Assembly (NCBI GenBank): GCA_036320915.1
Contig: JAXBDG010000009.1
Location: forward strand, 248,001-312,000
Reading direction: 5' to 3'
Length of the DNA stretch: 64,000 bases
Source of the DNA: Linnemannia elongata
Lineage: Eukaryota; Mortierellomycota; Mortierellomycetes; Mortierellales; Mortierellaceae
Positions 37,946 to 48,828 of this stretch are shown piece by piece. Both the position numbers and the translations under genes were made by a program. The notes under the pieces are model-generated. The model was not told where the DNA came from, did no database searches, and was given only the letters and a program-made list of their open reading frames with translations. Position 1 is the stretch's first letter. Each line of letters starts with the position of its first letter.

Positions 37946-38063
37946 TGTTTGGAAGAAATCTTTTTTTTTGCTTTGCCACGGATGAAAAATGTTCAGCGCC
38001 ACCAATATACTTTTTTTAATTCTCGGGAATTGTTTTGCTAACTGAACCATCCACTGCTTTGCA

Positions 38064-38094
38064 CCCTTATTGTGGACAAGCACCCAGACCTTGA
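38064..38094 (-). pseudogene. Remnant of a Crinkler header 3' end
   Basis: Just beyond the likely stop of copy 2 the minus strand reads VKVWVLVHNK, which aligns with the last strand of copy 1 (TKVQVLVQR). It could be a leftover of another header or an alternative second exon of copy 2. Confidence 0.45.
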
Positions 38095-38095
38095 C

Positions 38096-38559
38096 TTATG
38101 CTAAGAGAAAAAAAAAACACGAAGAGAGCAGAAAGGAGCGACAGGGAATTTAGTATCTCAAAAAAAAAAATATACAGGTAGACGAAGACGAACAAAACAA
38201 TCGTAAAACACATTACCTCTCTGTCCCTCCGGGAGTTCAACAAGAACGTGTATCTTCTGCCCATCCGGTTTGGTACCAAAGAAATCTCCCAGTTTCAGGT
38301 AGGGTGCCAGCAAGCACCTCCCGCAGACCTCTTGGAGGCGGATGGTATCCTCATACCCTCTCTCGTGAGCGTAAGGGATGTTGATATGCCACAATCGCAG
38401 CTTTCGGGCATCGAGGGCGCCCACGCTGCGAGGATTGTGGTTCTTGATAAGTTGTTTGAGGTGACCGATGGTTTTTGAGGCATCGATGTCGATGGGGAAT
38501 GCGTCTGCAATTGTCTCGTGGTCGATGATGACAAACAGGGTGATGAGGGAGCTCGACAT
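38096..38559 (-). CDS. Solo Crinkler-type N-terminal header protein (copy 2)
   Basis: Exon 1 (38559-38217) begins at an ATG and encodes 114 residues with the same layout as copy 1: MSSSLITLFVIIDHE, DAFPIDIDASKTIGHLKQLI, LDARKLRLWHINIPY, and terminal strand KIHVLVELPEGQR. A phase-1 GTAATG donor sits at the position used in copy 1. The first acceptor, CTCTTAG at 38101, gives a five-nucleotide terminal exon (38100-38096) encoding Ala-stop, for 115 residues. An alternative acceptor five bases further would enter a longer frame beginning VKVWVLVHNK, which repeats the header's last strand and then runs into a poly(A) tract. No effector domain is seen in either form. Confidence 0.6.
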
Positions 38560-39304
38560 GAAAATTGTTACGGCTGTCGTGAGGATCGTGGATGATGGTG
38601 TTGTTGCTTTGGGGTAGTGTTTATGCGTTGTCCTGTGAATGGTCGCGTAGGTCTATATTGCTGTCTATTCTTTGAGGTGAGAGAAGGAACAAAAGAAAAA
38701 CAAGCAAACAAAAAAAGTATAAGAAAGCACAAATCATCTTTTTCCAATCGTCCCCCAGCATCAACTACCATCGGTGTCTGAAAGCGACCCGTGTACCTGT
38801 TCAGCATAATTCTTACTTTGCAAGCCAGTGTTTCCTCTGATATCCCAAGAAAAAACGCCACCAATCGTACGTTTTAAACTTTTCCACTCAGTTTATTATG
38901 ACATTCATTATATTCCTTGGTCGGTTGTCGGCAACGGTGAGCTGCTCCATAATGACAGGCTAGCTCACCATATTCAACAAAGCGTTCGCCGTGTTAAATG
39001 TATGTGTGAGATCTAGTGCTCTGAAGTTTCCTCATCGAATCAACAATTCAACGCCACCAATTTTCTTTTCTCCCCTTGAACAACAGCAGATACAACTGCA
39101 ACATGAGCCTCTTTTATCTCTGGCCCCTGTTTGTTCGAAATTACTTGCTTTTAACTTTATTTGAAGCCTTGATGTCGCTTAAGGACATGCGCTAAGGTAA
39201 AAAAAAGGAAGTGAGGCGACGAGAAGGAACAATGCTCGCGAGAAAAGAATGTATACACATCAAAAAACCCCGCACGAAAAACACGCATCTACTCTCTCAG
39301 TCGT
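38560..39304. other. Intergenic between header copies
   Basis: No gene was recognised. Two copies of the ARCGCCACCR motif occur at 38854-38863 and 39050-39059. Confidence 0.4.
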
Positions 39305-39636
39305 GAAGAAAGCTGGACCAAGACATGCACAGCTGTCTTGAGTGCCGATCCAAACAAGTCACTAGGTTCCTTATATGGGCTCAGTATAACATTACTCTCC
39401 ACAGCCAATCCAGATGCACGACATGGTCATAGTCCCGAAACTCGGGATGGGGATCGACACGCTCCAGAGTCGGAGTTGGCGAGGGTCGATATTGCGCAGG
39501 GTGTGTGTGGGCTCTTGGTGAGGACGAGGTTCTTGAGGCGGCCGACGGTCTTGGAGGCTTCGATCTCTAGAGGGAAGGCGTCTGCGGTTGTGTCACCGGT
39601 GATTATGGCAACGAGGATCAGGAGCCTGTTCGACAG
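39305..39636 (-). pseudogene. Crinkler-type header pseudogene (copy 3)
   Basis: Alignment to copies 1 and 2 shows the header in pieces: DAFPLEIEASKTVGRLKNLV in one frame, LRLWSVSIPI in a second frame, then a segment around FRDYDHVVHL, and finally a terminal strand AVHVLVQ near 39312. At least two frameshifts separate these. The position of the ATG in copy 2 reads CTG here (39636-39634). No phase-1 donor is evident after the last strand. It is a decayed gene. Confidence 0.7.
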
Positions 39637-40114
39637 GCTTGTGTTTTTATTTGCTGTTTGCGCCTGTGCTGTTAGGTTCTGTTGGTGATGGGAGGGAACA
39701 ACGAAAAGAAGAAGAGTAGAAGAAAGAGCCAAGATATGAAAGATATCAAATATACTTTTTCGGCCGAGCATGAGAGCAGACAACGCCACCGTTTCTTTGC
39801 TTTTTATCGACACCATTTTGCAAAGAAAGGGTGCTTGGTCGGTGAGAAAGCAGCAATAAAGTGTTATCTGTTGCTCCTGTTGATATCCAGGAGTCCTGCT
39901 ATACTCTGGAAAGAGAGCGAGGAAAGGTGTGAAATGAGTAGGTCCTCCGGGTTGCGAGTCCTTAATCTGCAGTGTGAAGGAGAAAGAGAAGGCGACGACG
40001 GAGACCATTAGTCAATGATCGCCATGGTGTCAGATCAAAAACAAGCAAGGATGAAAGAAGGAATAATATTCCTCTCATTCAAATTATTAACCTCGCACGC
40101 ATCCGCGACAGTCC
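39637..40114. other. Intergenic, no gene recognised
   Basis: Upstream of pseudogene copy 3; contains an ARCGCCACCR motif copy at 39782-39791 and no coding sequence that could be supported. Confidence 0.4.
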
Positions 40115-40215
40115 GAGCCGGACCTAGCAAATGGTTGCTCTTCAAAATATCCCAGCGTCACCGGCTTTTCCATAGTATCTAGGCGTTTGGGGCTGAGGAT
40201 CGAGATTTTCCGTTT
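40115..40215 (-). pseudogene. Short Crinkler-type header remnant (copy 5)
   Basis: The minus strand encodes TMEKPVTLGY and shares with pseudogene copy 4 the 15-mer pattern TTGCTRGGTCCGGCT plus the block around ATGGARRAGCCGGTG. It corresponds to the middle of a header only. Neither the start nor the terminal strand is detectable. Confidence 0.45.
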
Positions 40216-40501
40216 TTTATTTGTCGTATAAGTTTATGGGCGAGCAAAAAAAGAAAAAGAGATTGAGGGCAGCATGGCAGCAACTTGGAGCATAAAGGAG
40301 GGCATTGGTCCGAATCCACTTTCAAGGCGAAGCGGTTTATCTCCACTTGAAGCATGAGTTGGCGAAAGCGATGACTAGAATGGTATCCACCACTTTCTTG
40401 GCATCAGTATGCTGGTAAAATGAATGGGTCTCATTGGCGTGAATGTCACCCATCATGTTTCGGATCCTTGTGGGTACATCACCGACCTTCGCTATTGTTT
40501 C

Positions 40502-40702
40502 TTACTGCACACTCGTTGCATTTGCTAGCACCGCTCCTCCAACGATACCGGCAATCAAATTTCCAGCGACTCCAAGACCAACTGCTCCGATGGACTGAAG
40601 GACAGCACAAGCAGAACCCGCTGCCCCTACTACCAGAGGGATAGTCATGGGTAGGGTGATGGCTCCGATGGCGATGGCTGCTCCAGTTGTGAGGGAGTTC
40701 AT
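40502..40702 (-). CDS. Small IFI6/IFI27 (ISG12)-like hydrophobic protein
   Basis: An ATG at 40702 opens a 66-residue frame that is nearly all Gly, Ala, Val, Ile and Leu: GAAIAIGAITLPMTIP, then a segment with VLQSIGAVGLG, then a second hydrophobic stretch ending VGGAVLANATSVQ. The LQSxGAxGL core is the hallmark of the Ifi-6-16 (ISG12) family, whose animal members are interferon-induced mitochondrial or nuclear-envelope membrane proteins linked to apoptosis. Fungal members are of unknown function. Two membrane-spanning helices are likely. It is divergent to the F-box/LRR unit C, whose segment S begins about 200 bp upstream of its start. The call rests on the short core motif and composition. 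Confidence 0.55.
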   Translation of the reverse strand: MNSLTTGAAIAIGAITLPMTIPLVVGAAGSACAVLQSIGAVGLGVAGNLIAGIVGGAVLANATSVQ

Positions 40703-40904
40703 TGTTGTTGAGGGTTGTTGCTTTTGTGTGAAGAGGTGTGTGTGATGGTGTTGTAGTTTTTTTTTTGTGTTGCAATGTATCGGGGGCGGATGTATTTTTT
40801 GGAGTGAGGCGAGAGAAGAGGGCGAGATAGGGTGGAAGGAAGGAAGAGATGTATATATTCAGTGGGTCGAAGAAAAAATACGCGAGCGGAAATGAGCACC
40901 CTGC

Positions 40905-42650
40905 ATGAGCTGCACCAGCCATGCAGATTGTAGCAATACAGATTCTTCCTCGGCTATTCAAGTACTGTGTTGGACGAATGGATACCACCAATACTTCCTC
41001 GATTTGTTCTTTTCATCTCCCTCCGCGGAGCGACGCCGTGGGTATTATCTGGTTCGTTCACATGCGCAACGACGAGCCTACTGTAGTGTAAAATACGGAG
41101 GCGGAGCAGATTTAGAACAGCAGAGAAAAAAATTGAAGAGCCGCACATTGGACAAAGAGAAATAAAGTTTTGTGGCGTCAACTACATGTCCCAAAAATAT
41201 TTTTTGGTAATCCCACTCTATCCCATTTCATTCTTCCTCTCAACCTAGTCCATTCCTTCTCTCTTCCCATTCCACCCTTCCTCTCATCCATAACACCATC
41301 AATCCTGACACACATGTCATATTCCTCATCTTGCAAGACCAACATGTTCCAAACACATCCCCTCGATATACACGAGTTTCGGTCCAGAATTGCCAGCGGT
41401 CTTGGCCTTAAAGACCTCGCTTCCTGTGCGCGTGTGAGCCAAGATTGGAACGACTCATTTACACCGCCACTTTACAACTCTGTCGTGCTGCCGAAACATC
41501 ACCTCAGCTTGGGATCTATCGAGAGAAACAAGCATCTTATAAAACACCTGACGATTGAGAAGTCTACCGATGGAAACCTATGGACATCTGCAGAATACAA
41601 AGTAATTTCTAGCATTATGGCCAACTCGACTCTCACCACCTTCGACTTAACGGAAAACTGGATCGGGGAGAACGGAGCTGTAGCGCTGTCAGAGGCACTC
41701 AAGACAAACTCGACCCTGACTACTTTGAACTTGACCTACAACTCGATCAGAATCAACGGAGCTGTTGCACTGTCAGAGGCACTCAAGACCAACTCGACTC
41801 TCACGACTTTGGATTTGCACAACAACTCGATCGGGGAGAACGGAGCTGAGGCACTATCTAAGGCACTCAAGACCAACTCGACTCTCACCACTTTGGACTT
41901 GCACGCCAACTCGATCGGGGAGAACGGAGCTGTAGCGCTGTGTGAGGCATTCAAGACAAACTCGGCTCTCACCACCTTAAATATGGGACACAACTCGATC
42001 GGAGACTATGGAGCTGTTGCACTGTCTAAAGCACTCGAGACCAACTCGACTCTCACCACTTTGGACTTGTGGCACAACTCGATCAGGGAGAACGGAGCTG
42101 TGGCGCTGTCTGAGGCACTCAAGACCAACTCGACTCTCACCACTTTGAGCCTGTTCAACAACTCGATCGGAGATAACGGAGTTGTGGCACTGTCAGAGGC
42201 ACTCAAGACCAACTCGACCCTGACTACTTTAAACTTGAACAGAAACTCGATTGGGGAGAACGGAGCTGTGGCGCTGTCTGAGGTGCTCAAGACCAACTCG
42301 ACCCTGACCACTTTGGACTTGTGGTGGAACTCGATCGGAGACAATGGAGCTGTTGCACTGTCTGAGGCACTCAAGACCAACTCAACTCTCACCACTTTGG
42401 ATATGGGACGCAACTCGATCGGAGACAATGGAGCTCAAGCACTGACTGAGGCATGCAGCTTTAACTTGACCGTCACTATTAAAGGCGTCGTACTTCATCG
42501 ACTGTCTACGCCTTAATAAGAGTGACGAAGAGATAAAGTATATATATTTTATAACGATATCAGTCAAGATCTCCCCTACCTTCATTCTCATCAACCCCTA
42601 ACTACACACATTTGCCTACTCATTTCATTTCCAATCACAATCAGCTTTTG
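40905..42650 (+). repeat. Inverted and rearranged F-box/LRR cassette (unit C)
   Basis: On the plus strand the order is segment S (40905-41004), promoter block (41005-41313), F-box/LRR gene (41314-42516) and about 130 bp of 3' flank. In A and B segment S instead lies at the far end of the 3' flank. The S-promoter junction in C matches the junction between tandem units B and A. Confidence 0.75.
41314..42516 (+). CDS. F-box-like / leucine-rich-repeat protein, 10 LRRs
   Basis: A single exon encodes 400 residues from MSYSSSCKTNMFQTHP. The F-box-like region covers about residues 10-60, with RVSQDWNDSFTPPLYNSVVLP intact where the 33484 copy has a stop codon. A linker with HLTIEKSTDG leads to ten 28-residue ribonuclease-inhibitor-type LRRs (NSTLTTLDLxxNSIGENGAVALSEALK). 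It ends with a cap FNLTVTIKGVVLH. Of the three copies this alone keeps the upstream ATG and an undamaged F-box, so it is the best candidate for a functional SCF-type adaptor. Substrate unknown. The promoter block and gene body are alignable with the minus-strand tandem copies. Confidence 0.8.
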   Translation: MSYSSSCKTNMFQTHPLDIHEFRSRIASGLGLKDLASCARVSQDWNDSFTPPLYNSVVLPKHHLSLGSIERNKHLIKHLTIEKSTDGNLWTSAEYKVISSIMANSTLTTFDLTENWIGENGAVALSEALKTNSTLTTLNLTYNSIRINGAVALSEALKTNSTLTTLDLHNNSIGENGAEALSKALKTNSTLTTLDLHANSIGENGAVALCEAFKTNSALTTLNMGHNSIGDYGAVALSKALETNSTLTTLDLWHNSIRENGAVALSEALKTNSTLTTLSLFNNSIGDNGVVALSEALKTNSTLTTLNLNRNSIGENGAVALSEVLKTNSTLTTLDLWWNSIGDNGAVALSEALKTNSTLTTLDMGRNSIGDNGAQALTEACSFNLTVTIKGVVLHRLSTP

Positions 42651-43031
42651 GTAGATAGATAGTGCATTATTAATAGTTCTATTCCTTATTCTTCCCTTGT
42701 CCCTGTTTCCTTCTTGTCCTGCCTCAAACGTTTAAATTCCCTGCCTTGCAGTCGCTTATTTTTCTTCTTGTCGTGCAGTAAAATAAGGTGCTCAGTACAA
42801 ATGATCATTCTTTTGCGATTTCGACTTTATTTTTGATATGCTCGTCCCCATCACTGCATTCATCCCGCAGATCTCTCCCTCTTTCTCTATCATTCTTATG
42901 CCCTATTCTTGATGCCCATGTCGAATCCAACCCCGTTTTGGAAATGACGTCAAATTCATCTGATTTCTGAATTGCATTATCAACTGTGTCGAAATGAGAA
43001 TCAGCCGGTTTGTCAAGCTCGCCATGGCGGA
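42651..43031. other. Non-coding flank of LRR unit C
   Basis: T/C-rich sequence with no supported gene; similarity to the other LRR units fades at its left edge. Confidence 0.4.
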
Positions 43032-43225
43032 TCAATTCTTGGTGTATCGTCCTTTGTTTCGTACCGCCTCCCCCATGCGTCTGGGCAAGCTCTGGTATAG
43101 GTCATGCAGATGGTCCTCCTGGAAAGTTGCCCAAATATCCTGCACGTGTTGCCAGAGGTCGTTCATGCTTCTTGTAGCCAGCTCTTGGGCGAGTATTTGC
43201 ATGATATAGTCCCCAGATATACTCG
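43032..43225 (-). mobile_element. Tc1/mariner transposase C-terminal relic
   Basis: The minus strand translates to a segment ending LYQSLPRRMGEAVRNKGRYTKN followed by a stop at 43032. This matches the C-terminal end of Tc1/mariner DDE transposases, where a SLPRRMxxVIxAKGxxTKY-type tail is characteristic, preceded by a tryptophan-bearing helix (here LWQHVQDIWATF). Upstream, the DDE catalytic domain and helix-turn-helix are missing, and no terminal inverted repeats were located. It is a short dead fragment. Confidence 0.7.
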
Positions 43226-44487
43226 TTGACTTATCGTTGGATATGAAACTACACAGAACAGAAGGATGTACTGGTTTTGTTATCCCATCTTTCAGTTCCC
43301 TTCATTATTTTTTTTTTTTTTTTTTTTTTTTTTTGCATGCGATCTATAAATGTTTCGGTGGACAGGAAAAAACACCTGGTATGCGAAAGGCGCTATATGA
43401 TGAATGAAAAAAAGAAAGAGTGAAAAAGCAAACATTGACGCCACCAGGCGCTGCTATTTTAAATCTTACGAAACCACACCATCTATTACAATACTTCCTG
43501 GTATTCGACTATGTAACATGCTGGTGGTGGGGGGGTGGGGGGGTCAATAGCTCATCATCAACTGCAGGATCGAATCCGATCTTGTCAGGTTCTCGAGATA
43601 AAAACAAAATATGATCAATGGAAAGCACATTCGTCCAAAGATTCAGTATCGTCAGGTGTCGACCTTAAACCAAATGGGTTCCTGGAATTTTTACAAACGG
43701 CGATAAACTCATAGAACACAAGGAGTCGATTATAAATAAGCGGTAGGATAAACAACAACATCCATATCCTCACAATGGATCAACTGTACATATTTGCAAG
43801 GTGGGCAAGATCGACCTATATGGCAACCCTCTGGCTGCAAGTTCTACTTCTGTAACGAAAAAAAGAGCCATCGATCGTCTTCGAATCCTCCAAGGTTGAA
43901 AACATAACGAAGAGTTGCAAAACACAGCCCACACCACTGCCATCGCCGCGTGTGGGTCGGGACAAAAAAAACCTTGTCATTTACATCACTCGTTACATAT
44001 CCCTAAAATAGGGTTAAAGGGAAATGTCATAGGAGATGTGTCCATGTGGGCGTGTCGATCGTTGATCTCCCTTTACCGTTGATAAACTGTACATTTGGCC
44101 TTGCAACGAATCTAAAACATGACTAAGAGTGTTGCCATGCACTTTTGACAATGAAATGAAACAGCGCCACCACGATTGTTTTGCCATTCTCCACCCCTAT
44201 TTTCTCGCGATGAAAATGTATTCCTTGCTTGCCCATTAGCAGTTGCGGTTTTGTTCGCTATTGCCCATGATTGTTCATTGGGGCGTTGTTGCGCTCGAAC
44301 GCTAGAGAGCGATAGTGTGCCAAAGGGGTTTGAAAGAGAGACTAGCTCTTCCTGAACCAAGTCTAACGCTTTAGGCTACAAATGGAGGAAGCAGCAAGAA
44401 TAAAACGGGATGAACGAAATGGGGGTGTGATCCCCTTGCATCACAAGGATCCCAGTTCGCTGTAACTTGTAGCGAGGACGAAATTAC
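43226..44487. other. Intergenic, no gene recognised
   Basis: It holds a poly(T) run near 43309-43334, a G-rich stretch near 43522-43541, and ARCGCCACCR-like motif copies at 43437-43446 and 44163-44172. Open frames lack family similarity. Confidence 0.4.
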
Positions 44488-44824
44488 CTCATTGGACCAG
44501 GACTTGAATGGCCATCTCGGTAGAGTTGGCTACAAAGAAACACACAAGCTTGTAAGCCGGACCCAGCAATATCTTCGTTTGCACATCATCTAGCGCCACC
44601 GGCTCCTCCATACTATTTGCCTGTGAGTGCTGGGGCAAGAGAATAGACATCTACTAGACTCGCTCGTTTCGAGCATCGACGTCGCGTAGATAGTTAGGGT
44701 TCTCACGTTTGATGAAGTCCTGTAGGCGGCCGAGAGTCTTGGTGGACTCAATGTCGACAGGAAAGGCTTGAGTTGTTGTTTCACCGTCGAAGATAGCGTC
44801 GAGGGTCTGGACGCTACTCGAGAT
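44488..44824 (-). pseudogene. Crinkler-type header pseudogene (copy 4)
   Basis: The frame is colinear with copies 1 and 2 for its full length of 337 nt (334 and 343 in those copies): QAFPVDIESTKTLGRLQDFI, YLRDVDAR, two adjacent TAG codons in place of the LxxWxV block, EEPVALDDV, then IQVLVQ. The ATG position reads ATC at 44824. The arginine codon before the splice site has become TGA, but the phase-1 donor (G then GTAATT) survives at 44487. The disruption is therefore by point mutation rather than deletion. Confidence 0.7.
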
Positions 44825-45056
44825 GTTGTTGTTGTACTTGTTGTGGAGAAGGAGATGCTGGTATTGTACGTGGCTGTTCGTCGTTTCTGCTCCGGACAGT
44901 GATTGTTTTGTTGTTGTATCTGGGAGAAGAGAAGAGAAAATAAAGAGAGTCGAATGGAAATGATAATTTATTACGCCGATCAGCATCCCCGTAACCCTGA
45001 TCTCATTGATCCCCAATGCACCTCTAGTACTCCTCCACAAAGGTTGACCATACCGT

Positions 45057-47149
<2,093 letters not shown>

Positions 47150-48357
47150 GGTACGGTTGCTGTTGTTGCTGTTGACTTGACGTTGAGGTAGGAGTGGTGG
47201 GGTGTTTCCCTGCTTGGTTCAGGTGTGTGTATGTGTGTGTGTTGGTGAGCGGTTGGGTGAGGGTAGTATGATTGGCGCTTTGGGAGGAGAGGAATGAAAA
47301 GAAGAAAGTCGAGAACGTGAACTCCACACAAGTCGTCAAAAATCAAGTGAGGTGCAAAAGCCCATCCAGGAAAGTGAGCAGGTGACGTCTTTTTTGGAGG
47401 GGACAAGGAGAGAGATCGATTCAAACTCGCAAACTCAAATGTGGATTCAGTCTGCCTCTGCTGCTACTGGTGCTGGCTGGCGATGGCTTGGCATCAACCT
47501 GTCAGATTCGTGTATCAGAACCAGGCACAGACTCACCCGCAAGCAGTGCTTTTTTGGACATATACGATATGGGGAATGGAAGGACACAAGAGGCACATCA
47601 TTCTCATGCTTATTTCGCTCAAACGTATCATGATGATGATGACTCGATAAAACCAAACAGCTGGGAGGATACGTTCTTCCCGTCGCTTACCATCCCATAG
47701 ACAATTAGTGAAAGACACAGATTGTGCACAACGGACAACGGCGCCCGGATTTCTCTTCTTCCCAGCATCCAATTATTGTCTTGACTATTCGTTCTCTGTA
47801 TTGCCTGCATTGCCCCCTTCGTGTTTGAACTGCTGTTTATTATCTTTGTGCCATGCCACGCCATGCCAACCTCCCGTCGTTCACTACCCCAAAAAAAATC
47901 GTTAAAAAAGGACGGTTAGGCTAGCGAGAGTGAACAAGATTTCAGGGTTCCCCCGTCGTCTTTGCTTTGTGACCCGGCCCAGTCCTTCAAGAAACAGAGC
48001 AAGAAAGAAGAAAGACACACGAGTGAGAATTCAGGGTCGAGAAGGATACTGTGAACCAAGAGAGTTTAATTGATTGATCCCTTTGTCTTTCCACTTTTGT
48101 GGTGTCACCAAAGAAAAGGAAAAAGGAAAAAGAAAAAGGAAAAGAAAAAGAAAAACAGAAAAAAAAAGAAAAAACCCAAGCTAACAACGATGATCCACCC
48201 CCACCCCCCAAAAAAAACTCCACTACTTGCCTCGTTCTTATTTTTTTTTTCTTCTTCACTTTTCTTTCCTCTCTTCTTCTTTCTTTCCCTTACCCCTCCC
48301 ATCCCCCCCTTTCTCATCCATATCCATTTCCTAAACCGGACTGGTGAACACCTCCCT

Positions 48358-48394
<37 letters not shown>

Positions 48395-48828
48395 CCATCA
48401 TCATCATTATCACTACATCCCCACCTTTACTCTTCACCCCTGGGCTGACTGCTGCACCTGCATCGCATCTTTTTATTTTTCCACTCGCACACCACACAAA
48501 AGGCACTGCCCTCTCTTCCCTTTCTTCCCCTTCTTACCTTTGTACACTTTCCTTCTCTCTTCCTTCCCTCGGACCCTTTTTTACCTGCACCAAACAACCA
48601 CAAGACTCCCTCTCTTTTGTCTCGTTGTTATTTGCCCCAACGAAATCGCATCTCTCTCCACTCATACTCTCCAATTAACATTTGCATTAACTCACTGACC
48701 GCCACTACCAATACCATTACCATAAGCGCCACCAACAGCCTTCACCTTTACAACCGCGACAACCACGACGACAACCACCCTACAAAAATCATAACCACAA
48801 CTTCACGCCTAACAGAACCAGAAGAATA
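47150..48828. other. Divergent intergenic between VPS4 and the lipase-like gene
   Basis: No gene was recognised. From about 48240 to 48620 the plus strand is strongly C/T-rich, including (CT)17 at 48359-48393, and is followed by a C/A-rich leader just before the ATG at 48829. A/G-rich repeats occur near 48115-48175. Small frames here are low complexity. Confidence 0.5.

Noticed and set aside
38064..38083. ORF 37865-38083 as a separate gene
   Set aside because: It begins inside a header-like remnant and ends through a poly(A) tract giving polylysine; it is better read as a remnant or alternative exon.
30151..42650. CRISPR-like array from the regular 84-bp repeats
   Set aside because: The repeats are in-frame LRR codons without unique spacers, inside eukaryotic protein-coding sequence.
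44440..44490. Hairpin-forming GTGATCCCC/GGGATC sequence as an ncRNA
   Set aside because: Short complementarity only; no match to a known RNA family and no pol III box could be identified.
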